Assembly: GCA_910576325.1 (NCBI GenBank) | Contig: CAJTIM010000030.1 | Location: 1-46,889 of the forward strand | DNA: 46,889 nt | Direction: 5' to 3' | Source of the DNA: Clostridia bacterium | Lineage (GTDB): Bacteria > Bacillota > Clostridia > Lachnospirales > Lachnospiraceae | Shown: piece after piece, positions 21,168-29,848 of the stretch | Position numbering within the stretch: the first letter of the stretch is position 1 | Layout: the number at the start of each line of letters is the position of its first letter | Notes under the pieces: model-generated | The model's input: only the letters and a program-made list of their open reading frames with translations | Told to the model about the DNA's origin: nothing | Database searches by the model: none | Translations under genes and position numbers: made by a program

Positions 21168-23484
21168 CCAGAAGGGGATTTCCGCGCAGGACAGCATCCC
21201 CTATGAACGGATGTGGCCGGACGGCATCTGCCGCGTGACCGGCTGCTACTATACCAAGACCATTCAGTTTCAGGACATCAATTACCAGCTGTCCCAAAAC
21301 GAGGATAAGACCGCCATCTTCGAGGGCTGGTGCGATTTCCTCAACTACTTTGACAGCTCCATCCGGTTCCAGCTGTCCTTCCTCAACCTGGCCGCGTCCC
21401 AGGAAACCTTTGCCCGGTCCATCACCATCCCGCCCCAGGGGGATGATTTTGACAACATCCGCGGCGAGTACACCCAGATGCTGCAAAACCAGCTGGCAAA
21501 GGGGAACAACGGCCTGATTAAGACAAAATACCTGACCTTCGGCATTGACGCGGACAGCATCCGGGCGGCAAAGCCCCGGCTGGAACGGATTGAAACCGAC
21601 CTGCTCAACAACTTCAAGAGGCTGGGCGTAGTGGCGGAGCCGCTGGACGGGCGGGCGCGGCTGTCCCAGCTGCATGGCGTATTCCACATGGACGAACAGG
21701 TTCCCTTTTCCTTTTCGTGGGACTGGCTGGCCCCCTCCGGCCTTTCCACCAAGGACTTCATCGCCCCCACTTCCTTTGAGTTCCGCACCGGCAGGCAGTT
21801 CCGCATGGGGAAAAAGTACGGCGCGGTCAGCTTTGTGCAGATTCTCGCGCCGGAATTGAACGACCGGATGCTGGCGGATTTTCTGGATATGGAAAGCTCC
21901 CTGATTGTCAGCCTCCATGTGCAGTCCTTGGATCAGGTAAGGGCCATCAAGACAGTCAAGCGCAAAATCACCGACCTGGACCGGGCCAAGATCGAAGAAC
22001 AGAAAAAGGCGGTCCGGGCAGGGTACGACATGGACATCATTCCCAGCGATCTGGCTACCTACGGAAACGAGGCCAAAAAGCTGTTGCAGGATTTACAGAG
22101 CCGCAACGAGAGAATGTTCCTTGTGACCTTCCTGATCCTGAATACGGCGGACACCGCCAGACAGCTGGGCAACAACGTGTTTCAGGCGTCCAGCATCGCC
22201 CAAAAGTACAACTGCCAGCTGGCAAGGCTGGACTTCCAGCAGGAGGAAGGGCTGATGAGCTGCCTGCCTTTGGGACAAAACCAGGTGGAAATCCAGCGGG
22301 GGCTGACCACTTCCAGCACCGCCATCTTTATTCCTTTCACCACCCAGGAGCTTTTCCAGAACGGGAAAGAGGCGCTGTACTACGGCATCAACGCCCTGTC
22401 CAACAACCTTATCATGGTGGACCGCAAGAAGCTGAAAAACCCCAACGGCCTGATTTTAGGCACTCCCGGCTCCGGCAAGTCCTTTTCCGCCAAGCGGGAA
22501 ATCGCCAACTGTTTTCTGCTCACCACCGATGACATCATCGTGTGCGACCCGGAATCGGAGTACGCGCCCCTTGTGGAGCGGCTGCATGGGCAGGTTATCA
22601 AGATTTCGCCCACCTCCGGGGACTACATTAACCCGATGGACCTAAACCTGGACTACTCGGACGATGAAAGCCCGCTGTCTTTGAAATCCGACTTCATTCT
22701 GTCGCTGTGCGAGCTGATCGTGGGCGGCAAGGAGGGCTTGCAGCCGGTCCAGAAAACCATCATCGACCGCTGTGTGCGGCTGGTCTACCATGATTACCTG
22801 AACGACCCCCAGCCGGAGAATATGCCGGTATTGGAGGATTTGTATAACCTCCTGCTGACCCAGGAGGAAAAAGAGGCGCAGTACATCGCTACGGCGCTGG
22901 AAATCTATGTTTCCGGCTCCCTGAATGTGTTCAACCACCGGACCAATGTAAACATCGACAACCGCATTGTCTGCTATGACATCAAGGAGTTAGGCAAGCA
23001 GCTGAAAAAAATCGGGATGCTGGTGGTGCAGGACCAGGTGTGGAACCGCGTCACCATCAACCGCGCCGCCCACAAGTCCACCCGTTACTACATTGACGAG
23101 ATGCACCTGCTGCTCAAAGAGGACCAGACCGCCGCCTATACCATTGAAATCTGGAAACGGTTTCGGAAGTGGGGCGGGATTCCCACCGGCATCACCCAGA
23201 ACATCAAGGACCTGCTTGCCAGCCGGGAGATCGAGAACATCTTTGAGAACTCGGACTTTGTATATATGCTCAACCAGGCAAGCGGGGACCGGCAGATTCT
23301 GGCAAGGCAGCTGGGCATCTCCCCGCACCAGCTGTCCTATGTGACCCACTCCGGCGAGGGCGAAGGGCTGCTGTTCTACGGCAACATCATCCTGCCCTTT
23401 ATCGACCGGTTCCCCAAGGACACCGAGCTGTACCGCATCATGACCACAAAATTACAGGAATTAAAGGAGGGAAAGCAATCATGA
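21028..23484 (+). CDS. virB4: VirB4/TraE-type conjugation ATPase
   Basis: This ATPase of ~818 residues powers assembly and operation of the secretion channel. The N-terminal half has QDSIPYERMWPDGICRVTGCYYTKTIQFQDINY; the ATPase half has Walker A GLILGTPGSGKSFSAKREIA (near residue 478), then VCDPESEY and Walker B TRYYIDEMHLLL (near 688), and the GIPTGITQNIKDLL motif. The start is uncertain: ATG 21028 follows AAGGAGGTGT closely, ATG 21091 is a later option, and the open frame reaches back to 20986. The gene overlaps prgI and touches the next gene by ATGA. Confidence 0.93.
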   Translation: MTLFTAKKNRTNGRAPEGEGPMPVKKKLSRADRKQIEAAISRASRTDQKGISAQDSIPYERMWPDGICRVTGCYYTKTIQFQDINYQLSQNEDKTAIFEGWCDFLNYFDSSIRFQLSFLNLAASQETFARSITIPPQGDDFDNIRGEYTQMLQNQLAKGNNGLIKTKYLTFGIDADSIRAAKPRLERIETDLLNNFKRLGVVAEPLDGRARLSQLHGVFHMDEQVPFSFSWDWLAPSGLSTKDFIAPTSFEFRTGRQFRMGKKYGAVSFVQILAPELNDRMLADFLDMESSLIVSLHVQSLDQVRAIKTVKRKITDLDRAKIEEQKKAVRAGYDMDIIPSDLATYGNEAKKLLQDLQSRNERMFLVTFLILNTADTARQLGNNVFQASSIAQKYNCQLARLDFQQEEGLMSCLPLGQNQVEIQRGLTTSSTAIFIPFTTQELFQNGKEALYYGINALSNNLIMVDRKKLKNPNGLILGTPGSGKSFSAKREIANCFLLTTDDIIVCDPESEYAPLVERLHGQVIKISPTSGDYINPMDLNLDYSDDESPLSLKSDFILSLCELIVGGKEGLQPVQKTIIDRCVRLVYHDYLNDPQPENMPVLEDLYNLLLTQEEKEAQYIATALEIYVSGSLNVFNHRTNVNIDNRIVCYDIKELGKQLKKIGMLVVQDQVWNRVTINRAAHKSTRYYIDEMHLLLKEDQTAAYTIEIWKRFRKWGGIPTGITQNIKDLLASREIENIFENSDFVYMLNQASGDRQILARQLGISPHQLSYVTHSGEGEGLLFYGNIILPFIDRFPKDTELYRIMTTKLQELKEGKQS

Positions 23485-23852
23485 CTGCACAGAAAATCAA
23501 ACACAATCCCCGGCTGTTTTTGAAGCGGGCGATGGACATTCAGCGCCGCCAGCTGCTTCTGGCGATGGCGGACGCGGTAAGCGAGTGCCGTACTGCGGAG
23601 AGCATGGCGGCAGAACTGAACCGTGACGGGGAAACGGGCCTGCTCCGCCTTGCGGAAATCTGGTGCTGCCTCTCCCCCGGCACCGGCGGCAGGATTATGG
23701 AGGGCCGGGGCGCGGAGCTTCTGGCCGATGTGCTGGCACAGGTCTATGCCTGCCTGATCCTCCGTCCTTTACACACCCCGGCTGGCATGGGCCTCTATAT
23801 GGAACTGCTCTATATGATGGAGGCGCTGATGCTGGGGGAATGGTTTGATTAA
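23481..23852 (+). CDS. Hypothetical ICE protein between virB4 and the CHAP hydrolase
   Basis: The 123-residue protein is largely helical, with a basic N-terminus (KIKHNPRLFLKRAMDIQRRQLLLAMADAV) and a moderately hydrophobic C-terminal half. I recognise no family. It overlaps virB4 by four bases and the following gene by eight, so it is translated as part of the channel operon and is likely a structural or regulatory part of the secretion apparatus. Confidence 0.7.
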   Translation: MTAQKIKHNPRLFLKRAMDIQRRQLLLAMADAVSECRTAESMAAELNRDGETGLLRLAEIWCCLSPGTGGRIMEGRGAELLADVLAQVYACLILRPLHTPAGMGLYMELLYMMEALMLGEWFD

Positions 23853-25605
23853 GGAGCCGCGCCTGCGCTTTACCGAGGAGGAACGGACCGACCCGGCGCT
23901 GGAAAAGCCGATCCGCCGCGCGGAGAAAGCGGCTGTCCGGGCAGACAAGGCGCAGGCCAGGATACCCAAAAAGAAGGTCCGGCAGACCGTTATGGACCCC
24001 GATACCGGAAAGAAAACAACGAAACTGACCTTTAAGGAACAGGCAAAGCCGCCCTCCAAGCTGTCCCATGCGGTACGGGGCGCTCCGGCCAACGCGCTGC
24101 TTGCCGGGGCGCATAAGGAAATCCGCAAGTCCGAACAGGACAATGTGGGCGTGGAAGGGGCGCACAAGACTGAGCAGGCTGTTGAAGTCAGCGCGCGGCT
24201 GGTGCGGGAGGGATACCGCAGCCATAAGCTGAAACCCTACCGCGAAGCGGCAAGGGCGGAGCAAAAGCTGGAAAAAGCAAACATCAACGCCCTGTACCAA
24301 AAGTCCCTGGCGGAGAACCCCCAGCTTGCCAGCAACCCCCTTTCCCGCTGGCAGCAAAAGCAGGCCATCAAAAAGGAATATGCCGCCGCCAAACGCGCCG
24401 GTCAAACGGCTGGGCATACGGCACAGGCCGCAGGCCATACTGCCAAGACCGCGCACAAGACCGGCAAGGCGGCAAAGTCTGTCAAAGAAAAAGCGGAACA
24501 GGCAGGCCGGTTTGTCATGCGGCACAAGAAGGGATTCCTGATCGTGCTGGCGCTGTTTCTGCTGGTCTGCCTGCTGATGAATACCCTGTCCTCCTGCTCC
24601 ATGCTGGCCCAGAGCGTCGGCTCGGCGGTGTCCGGCTCCACCTATCCCTCCAAAGACGAGGATATGCTGGGGACGGAAGCGGACTATGCCGCAAAGGAGG
24701 CGGAACTGCAAGCCGAACTGGACAACATGGAGAGCCTGCACCCAGGCTATGACGAGTACCGGTACAATCTGGACCCTATCGGCCACAATCCCCATGAGCT
24801 GGCGGCTTATTTAAGCGCCCTGCTCCATGAATACACGCCCCAGAGCGCGGCGGCACAGTTACAGCGGGTCTTTGACCTCCAATATGTCCTGACGCTGACC
24901 GAGGAGGTGGAAATCCGCTACCGCACCGAAACCAGCACCGACCCGGAAACCGGGGAAACGACCAGCGAGGAAGTCCCCTATGAATACTACATCCTCCATG
25001 TGGAGCTTGTGAACACCCAGATTGCCGCCCTTGCGCCGGAACTGCTCACCCCGGATGAATATGAGATGTACCAGGTCTACATCGCCACCAGGGGCAACAA
25101 GCCGCTGCTGTTTGGCGGCGGTTCCCCGGATATGGGAAATTCCGAAGATTTGAGCGGCGTGGAGTTTATAAACGGGACCCGCCCCGGCAATCCGGGACTG
25201 GTGGATCTGGCGAAGCGTCAGGTGGGAAACGTGGGCGGCTATCCGTATTGGAGCTGGTACGGCTTTAACAGCCGGGTGGAATGGTGCGCCTGCTTCGTGA
25301 GCTGGTGCTATAACCAGGCCGGGAAAAGCGAACCGCGCTTTGCTGGCTGTCAGTCCCAGGGCGTACCCTGGTTCCAGTCGCATGGGCAATGGGGCGGACG
25401 CGGATATGCCAACATCGCCCCCGGCGACGCCATTTTCTTTGACTGGGATTTGGACGGTTCCGCCGACCATGTCGGCATTGTGATCGGCACAGACGGGAGC
25501 CGGGTCTATACGGTGGAGGGCAATTCCGGCGACGCCTGCAAAATCAAAAGCTATGACCTGAATTACCAGTGCATCAAGGGCTACGGCCTGATGAACTGGA
25601 ACTAA
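23845..25605 (+). CDS. CHAP-domain peptidoglycan hydrolase (CD1108 family)
   Basis: The 586-residue protein would open the cell wall for the conjugation channel. A long basic cytoplasmic part (residues ~1-225) is followed by a membrane segment (FLIVLALFLLVCLLMNTL, ~230-250), an extracellular linker domain, and a C-terminal CHAP domain (~445-586). The catalytic cysteine is in VEWCACFVSWC and the histidine in SADHVGIVIG. This order is that of the CD1108-type lytic protein of Tn1549/CTn elements. TTG 23845 is taken as the start; it overlaps the upstream gene, whose stop is at 23850-23852. Confidence 0.9.
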   Translation: MIKEPRLRFTEEERTDPALEKPIRRAEKAAVRADKAQARIPKKKVRQTVMDPDTGKKTTKLTFKEQAKPPSKLSHAVRGAPANALLAGAHKEIRKSEQDNVGVEGAHKTEQAVEVSARLVREGYRSHKLKPYREAARAEQKLEKANINALYQKSLAENPQLASNPLSRWQQKQAIKKEYAAAKRAGQTAGHTAQAAGHTAKTAHKTGKAAKSVKEKAEQAGRFVMRHKKGFLIVLALFLLVCLLMNTLSSCSMLAQSVGSAVSGSTYPSKDEDMLGTEADYAAKEAELQAELDNMESLHPGYDEYRYNLDPIGHNPHELAAYLSALLHEYTPQSAAAQLQRVFDLQYVLTLTEEVEIRYRTETSTDPETGETTSEEVPYEYYILHVELVNTQIAALAPELLTPDEYEMYQVYIATRGNKPLLFGGGSPDMGNSEDLSGVEFINGTRPGNPGLVDLAKRQVGNVGGYPYWSWYGFNSRVEWCACFVSWCYNQAGKSEPRFAGCQSQGVPWFQSHGQWGGRGYANIAPGDAIFFDWDLDGSADHVGIVIGTDGSRVYTVEGNSGDACKIKSYDLNYQCIKGYGLMNWN

Positions 25606-25629
25606 ACCATGTGGGAAGGAGTGTTACAG

Positions 25630-25887
25630 ATGGCAACGAACAAAATCGACCGGATTGACCGGGAGATCGCAAAGACCCGCGAAAAGCTGGCGGAATACCA
25701 GAACAAGCTGCGGGAATTGGAGGCGCAGAAAACCGAGGCGGAGAACCTGCAAATCGTCCAGCTGGTGCGGGCGGTCCGCATGACCCCGCAGGAGCTGAAC
25801 GCGCTGCTGTCCGGCGGCGGGATTCCGGGCATGGGAGCTTCTGCCCCCGATGCCCAAGAGAAGGAGGAAAATCACGATGAAATCTAA
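25630..25887 (+). CDS. DUF4315-family protein
   Basis: The 85-residue protein is a short coiled coil (KIDRIDREIAKTREKLAEYQNKLRELEAQKTEAENLQIVQLVR) with a C-terminal MTPQELNALL segment, which is the DUF4315 pattern of ICE operons. ATG 25630 has GAAGGAGTG upstream. It overlaps the next gene by 11 bases. It may act as an assembly or regulatory factor; function is not established. Confidence 0.82.
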   Translation: MATNKIDRIDREIAKTREKLAEYQNKLRELEAQKTEAENLQIVQLVRAVRMTPQELNALLSGGGIPGMGASAPDAQEKEENHDEI

Positions 25888-26599
25888 AAAGCTATTGCGG
25901 ACACTGGCCGCGCTTTGCACCGCCCTGGTTCTTATGGGCGGTTTTTCTGTCCCCGCCTACGCGGGCGGCGGCGGGGAACCGGCTGATGAAACCAACGATT
26001 CCAACGTACAGATGGAGCAGCCAGAGGAAACGCCGCCCCTCACCCCGGATGGCAACGCCACCCTGGTGGACGATTACGGCGGGAACAAACAGCTGATTAC
26101 CGTTACCACCAAAAACGGCAACTACTTTTACATTCTGGTGGACCGGGATGACGAGGGGGAAAACACCGTCCATTTTCTCAACCAGGTAGACGAAGCCGAC
26201 CTGATGGCGCTGATGGAGGACGGGGACAGCGAGGAGCCTCCCGCTGTTTGCAGCTGCACCGAGAAATGTCAGGCAGGCGCAATCAACCGGAACTGCCCGG
26301 TCTGCGCCTTTACCATGACAAGCTGCACCGGCAAGGCGGCGGAACCGGAGGAGCCGCCTGCAATGGAGCCGGAACCGGAGAAAAAGTCCGGCATGAATCC
26401 GGCTGTCCTGCTTTTGGTTGTGGCCCTGTTAGGCGGCGGGGGCGCGCTCTACTACTTCAAGTTTATGAAGAACAAGCCGAAAACCAAAGGCCCGGACAAT
26501 CTGGACGATTACGACTACGGCGATGAGGAAGATGAGCTGTGGGAATCCGAGGAGGGCGCGGAGGAGGAACCGGAGGAAAGTGAGGAAGAACCGGAATGA
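25877..26599 (+). CDS. DUF4366-family surface protein with signal peptide
   Basis: The 240-residue protein has an N-terminal signal peptide (KSKKLLRTLAALCTALVLMG, cleavage likely after AYA), an extracellular domain with KQLITVTTKNGNYFYILVDRD, a cysteine cluster (CSCTEKCQAG, then NCPVC), and a C-terminal membrane segment (PAVLLLVVALLGGGGALYYF) with a short charged cytoplasmic tail. This is the DUF4366 layout regularly paired with DUF4315 in Tn1549-like ICEs. The start at 25877 is supported by AAGGAGG. It is probably a surface-exposed or channel-associated protein. Confidence 0.85.
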   Translation: MKSKKLLRTLAALCTALVLMGGFSVPAYAGGGGEPADETNDSNVQMEQPEETPPLTPDGNATLVDDYGGNKQLITVTTKNGNYFYILVDRDDEGENTVHFLNQVDEADLMALMEDGDSEEPPAVCSCTEKCQAGAINRNCPVCAFTMTSCTGKAAEPEEPPAMEPEPEKKSGMNPAVLLLVVALLGGGGALYYFKFMKNKPKTKGPDNLDDYDYGDEEDELWESEEGAEEEPEESEEEPE

Positions 26600-26790
26600 C
26601 CCGCTTCACTGACAGCCCCTTTGAGCGCATGATGACACAGAAACCGGAGGGCAGGAAGAAAACTTCCCGCCCTCCTTCTTTACCCAAAAGCCACCCCTGC
26701 TATGGCTGCGGCAACTACGGGAGGCCCTGTGTGGGATTCTGCCACCGGGAACTGGAAAAGCAGCTGAAAGAAAGGAGAGATCGGAAATGA
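26596..26790 (+). CDS. Small cysteine-containing ICE protein
   Basis: The 64-residue basic protein has the pattern FTDSPFERMMTQKPEG and, near the C-terminus, CYGCGNYGRPCVGFCHREL, a likely zinc-binding knuckle. It is joined to both neighbours by ATGA overlaps and is a usual member of this ICE operon. Function unknown. Confidence 0.65.
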   Translation: MTRFTDSPFERMMTQKPEGRKKTSRPPSLPKSHPCYGCGNYGRPCVGFCHRELEKQLKERRDRK

Positions 26791-27485
26791 AGTATCTTAT
26801 TTTATTTATCAAAATCGTTGCTGTTTTTGACCTGTGCTGTCTGGCGGTGTATCTGGGCGGCGACATTGTTTCTGCCCTGACACGCAAACTTCGGAAAAAG
26901 CCTGCACAGAGCGACGACCTTTATGACTTTTCTATGGATGGCGACACAGCCGCCCCGCTGTCCATAGATTCCATCCGCCAGCTGTACTCCGGCGATGTGG
27001 AAACTTTTGTAGAAGAAAGGCTTCTGCCGGACGCCGCAAAGACGATGGAGGCATTAACGGAACGGGAACAGACAGCGGCCCGCCTGCTTTTATGCGCCCT
27101 GATCGGCTATCTGAAAGAAGAAGCCCGCATGGACGAGCAGAGTTTTCCGATGGTGATGGAACTGCTGAAATATATGGAGGGGGAAAAAGAGGAAGGCTGC
27201 CAGGACCCGGTGGACTGGCTGCTGGAGGACGCCAACAGCCGCGCGCACCGGCATGAGTCCTATTACAGCGATTATCAACGCTACCAGCTGATGCAGGTGG
27301 ATAAAAAACGTGTCATTCTGGCCTGCCGCATCCTCATCAATGATCTGGTAGGAAAACTGTACCGATATGATTACCGGTTTGGCTATGACCTGATGCTGAC
27401 AGAGGATAACAGCATTGAGGAAAAACTGCGTACATCTATGCGGGAAGAATGGGAGGATGAAGATTATGCGCCTTGTGATTGCTGA
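26787..27485 (+). CDS. Membrane-anchored protein resembling the VirD4 all-alpha domain
   Basis: The 232-residue protein has one N-terminal membrane segment (YLILFIKIVAVFDLCCLAVYLGG) and a cytoplasmic helical domain. Residues ~95-185 line up with residues ~262-350 of VirD4 from this same ICE: LL-x-CALIGY in both, [ED]EQ-x-F, then ME, PVD, and Y-x2-Y-x-L at equivalent spacing. It has no Walker motifs, so it is not an ATPase. The all-alpha domain of coupling proteins is the part that recognises transfer substrates, so this could be a docking or competitor protein at the membrane (inference). It overlaps topB by 20 bases. Confidence 0.7.
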   Translation: MKYLILFIKIVAVFDLCCLAVYLGGDIVSALTRKLRKKPAQSDDLYDFSMDGDTAAPLSIDSIRQLYSGDVETFVEERLLPDAAKTMEALTEREQTAARLLLCALIGYLKEEARMDEQSFPMVMELLKYMEGEKEEGCQDPVDWLLEDANSRAHRHESYYSDYQRYQLMQVDKKRVILACRILINDLVGKLYRYDYRFGYDLMLTEDNSIEEKLRTSMREEWEDEDYAPCDC

Positions 27486-29565
27486 AAAACCGTCGGTGGC
27501 CCAAAGCCTGTCCGCTGTAATCGGGGCCAATGCCCGCAAGGACGGGTATCTGGAAGGGAACGGCTGGCGGGTCAGCTGGTGCGTGGGGCATCTGGCCGGG
27601 CTTGCCGATGCGGACAGCTATGACCCTAAATACGCCAAGTGGCGCTATGACGATCTGCCGATCCTGCCCTCGGACTGGAAAATGAGCGTGGGGCGGGACA
27701 AGAAGAAACAGTTTGATATTCTCAAAAAGCTGCTGTGCGCCCCGGATGTGACCGAGGTGGTAAACGCCTGTGACGCGGGACGGGAGGGCGAACTGATTTT
27801 CCGCAACGTCTATGAGCTGGCGGGCTGCAAAAAGCCCATGAAGCGGCTCTGGATTTCCAGCATGGAGGATTCGGCAATCCGGGAGGGCTTTGAAAACCTC
27901 CGCCCCGGCGCGGACTATGACGGTCTGCATCAGGCGGCGCTCTGCCGCGCCAAGGCTGACTGGCTGGTGGGCATCAACGCCACCCGGCTGTTTTCGGTGC
28001 TGTACCGCCGGACCCTCAACATCGGGCGGGTTATGTCCCCTACACTGGCCCTTATCGTCCAGCGGGAAGCAGAGATTGAAGCCTTCCAGCCGGAGCTGTT
28101 CTATACGGTGGCGCTGGAACTGCCCGGATTTACCGCTGTGGGGGCGCGAATGAAAGACAAAACCGCCGCGAAAGAGCTGCAAACCGCCTGCCGGGGCGGT
28201 TCTGCGGTGGTGAAGCAGGCGCAGCGGAAAGAGAAGTCCGAAAAGCCGCCCGCCCTTTATGACCTGACCACCTTACAGCGGGACGCCAACCGCCTGCTGG
28301 GGTTTACCGCCCAGCAAACGCTGGACTATCTGCAAAACCTCTATGAGAAAAAGCTGTGTACTTATCCCCGGACGGACAGCCGGTATCTGACCTCGGATAT
28401 GGCGGAGGGCCTGCCGGTGCTGGTCAACCTCACCGCCAATGCCATGCCGTTCCGAAAGGGGATCGGCATTACCTGCAACCCGGAGGCGGTCATCAACGAT
28501 AAGAAAGTGACCGACCACCATGCGGTGATCCCCACCCGCAATCTTCGGGATGCGGATTTGTCCGCCCTCCCTGTGGGGGAAAAAGCGGTGTTGGAGCTGG
28601 TGGCCGCAAGGCTGCTGTGCGCGGTGGCGGAACCCCATCTCTACGAGGAAACCGCCGCCACGCTGGTCTGCGCCGGTCAGGAGTTTGCCGCAAAAGGGAA
28701 AACCATTCAGCGCCCCGGCTGGCGCAGGCTGGATGCCGCTTATCACGCCGGTCTGAAAAATGACCCGGAGCCGGAGGAAAGACCAGAGGAAAAGACGCTG
28801 CCGGAACTCTCCGAGGGACAATCTTTGTCCGTTTCCAATGCCTCCGTCAAGGAGGGGAAAACCAGCCCGCCAAAACATTTCACCGAAGATACCCTGCTGT
28901 CGGCTATGGAGAACGCCGGTAAAGAAGATATGCCGGATACTGCCGAGCGCAAGGGATTGGGTACGCCTGCCACCCGCGCCGGGATTCTGGAAAAGCTGGC
29001 CTCCACCGGGTTTCTGGAACGGAAAAAGAGCAAAAAAACGGTCCAGCTGATGCCCTCCCGCGACGCGCGTTCCCTCATTACGGTTCTGCCGGAGCAGCTG
29101 CAATCCCCGCTTCTCACCGCCGAGTGGGAGTACCGGCTGGGCGAGATCGAGCGCGGCGAGCTTTCCCCGGAGGAGTTTCTGTCCGGGATTTACGCCATGC
29201 TGCGGGAGCTGGCGGCAACCTATCAGGTGGTCAAGGGAACCGAGTACCTGTTCTCCCCTCCCCGCGAAGCGGTAGGCAAATGCCCCCGGTGCGGCGGTGA
29301 GGTTACGGAATCGCAAAAGGGGTTTTTCTGCCAAAGCGGAACTTGCAGATTTGCCATCTGGAAAGACAGCAAGTGGTGGAGCGCCAAGAAGAAACAGCCC
29401 ACCAAGGCCATTGTCGCGGCTCTCTTAAAAGACGGGCGGGCAAGGCTCACCGGCTGTTACTCGGAAAAGACCGGCAAAACCTATGACGCGGATGTGCTTT
29501 TGGAGGATACCGGCGAGTATGTGAACTTCAAGCTGGACTTTGGCCAGCGGAAAGGAGGCTCGTGA
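27466..29565 (+). CDS. topB: DNA topoisomerase III
   Basis: The 699-residue type IA topoisomerase is carried by many Tn1549-like ICEs and would resolve intermediates of replication or transfer. The Toprim domain starts RLVIAEKPSVAQSLSAVIGA and has CDAGREGELIFR (a glycine replaces the second aspartate of the usual DADREG, as I recall from other ICE-borne copies). The active tyrosine is in LCTYPRTDSRYL. A late GLGTPATRAGIL motif and a C-terminal zinc ribbon (CPRCGGEVTESQKGFFC) follow. ATG 27466 has GGGAGG nine bases upstream; the longer frame to 27415 is not needed. Confidence 0.93.
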   Translation: MRLVIAEKPSVAQSLSAVIGANARKDGYLEGNGWRVSWCVGHLAGLADADSYDPKYAKWRYDDLPILPSDWKMSVGRDKKKQFDILKKLLCAPDVTEVVNACDAGREGELIFRNVYELAGCKKPMKRLWISSMEDSAIREGFENLRPGADYDGLHQAALCRAKADWLVGINATRLFSVLYRRTLNIGRVMSPTLALIVQREAEIEAFQPELFYTVALELPGFTAVGARMKDKTAAKELQTACRGGSAVVKQAQRKEKSEKPPALYDLTTLQRDANRLLGFTAQQTLDYLQNLYEKKLCTYPRTDSRYLTSDMAEGLPVLVNLTANAMPFRKGIGITCNPEAVINDKKVTDHHAVIPTRNLRDADLSALPVGEKAVLELVAARLLCAVAEPHLYEETAATLVCAGQEFAAKGKTIQRPGWRRLDAAYHAGLKNDPEPEERPEEKTLPELSEGQSLSVSNASVKEGKTSPPKHFTEDTLLSAMENAGKEDMPDTAERKGLGTPATRAGILEKLASTGFLERKKSKKTVQLMPSRDARSLITVLPEQLQSPLLTAEWEYRLGEIERGELSPEEFLSGIYAMLRELAATYQVVKGTEYLFSPPREAVGKCPRCGGEVTESQKGFFCQSGTCRFAIWKDSKWWSAKKKQPTKAIVAALLKDGRARLTGCYSEKTGKTYDADVLLEDTGEYVNFKLDFGQRKGGS

Positions 29566-29846
29566 TGAAGCTGTCGCTGCTGGAACAGGAAACGGTTCTC
29601 CTTTATAACCAGGCCGAGTCTGCGGCAGAGGTCTATACCCATGACCCCAAGCTGATGAAGAAGCTGGAGCAGCTGGCGGAAAAATACCCGGAGCAGATCA
29701 TCAAGAAGGACGCCCACAACTTCATTGTCCCCAAACGCTGCGTATCGGTCCGGGAGCCGTACAGCGAAAAGCGGCGCAAAGCCGCCAGTGAGCGCGCCAG
29801 GGCCGCAGGCTATAAGCCGCCGTTGAAATCCTCCTCCGGTCAATAA
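29565..29846 (+). CDS. Small helical ICE protein, 93 residues
   Basis: The protein begins KLSLLEQETVLLYNQAESAAEVYTHDPKLMKKLEQL and ends in a basic proline-containing tail. The N-terminal pattern is common in small proteins that follow topB in these ICEs, but I cannot name a function. ATG 29565 has AAAGGAGG six bases upstream and overlaps the topB stop by one base. Confidence 0.65.
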   Translation: MKLSLLEQETVLLYNQAESAAEVYTHDPKLMKKLEQLAEKYPEQIIKKDAHNFIVPKRCVSVREPYSEKRRKAASERARAAGYKPPLKSSSGQ

Positions 29847-29848
29847 GC

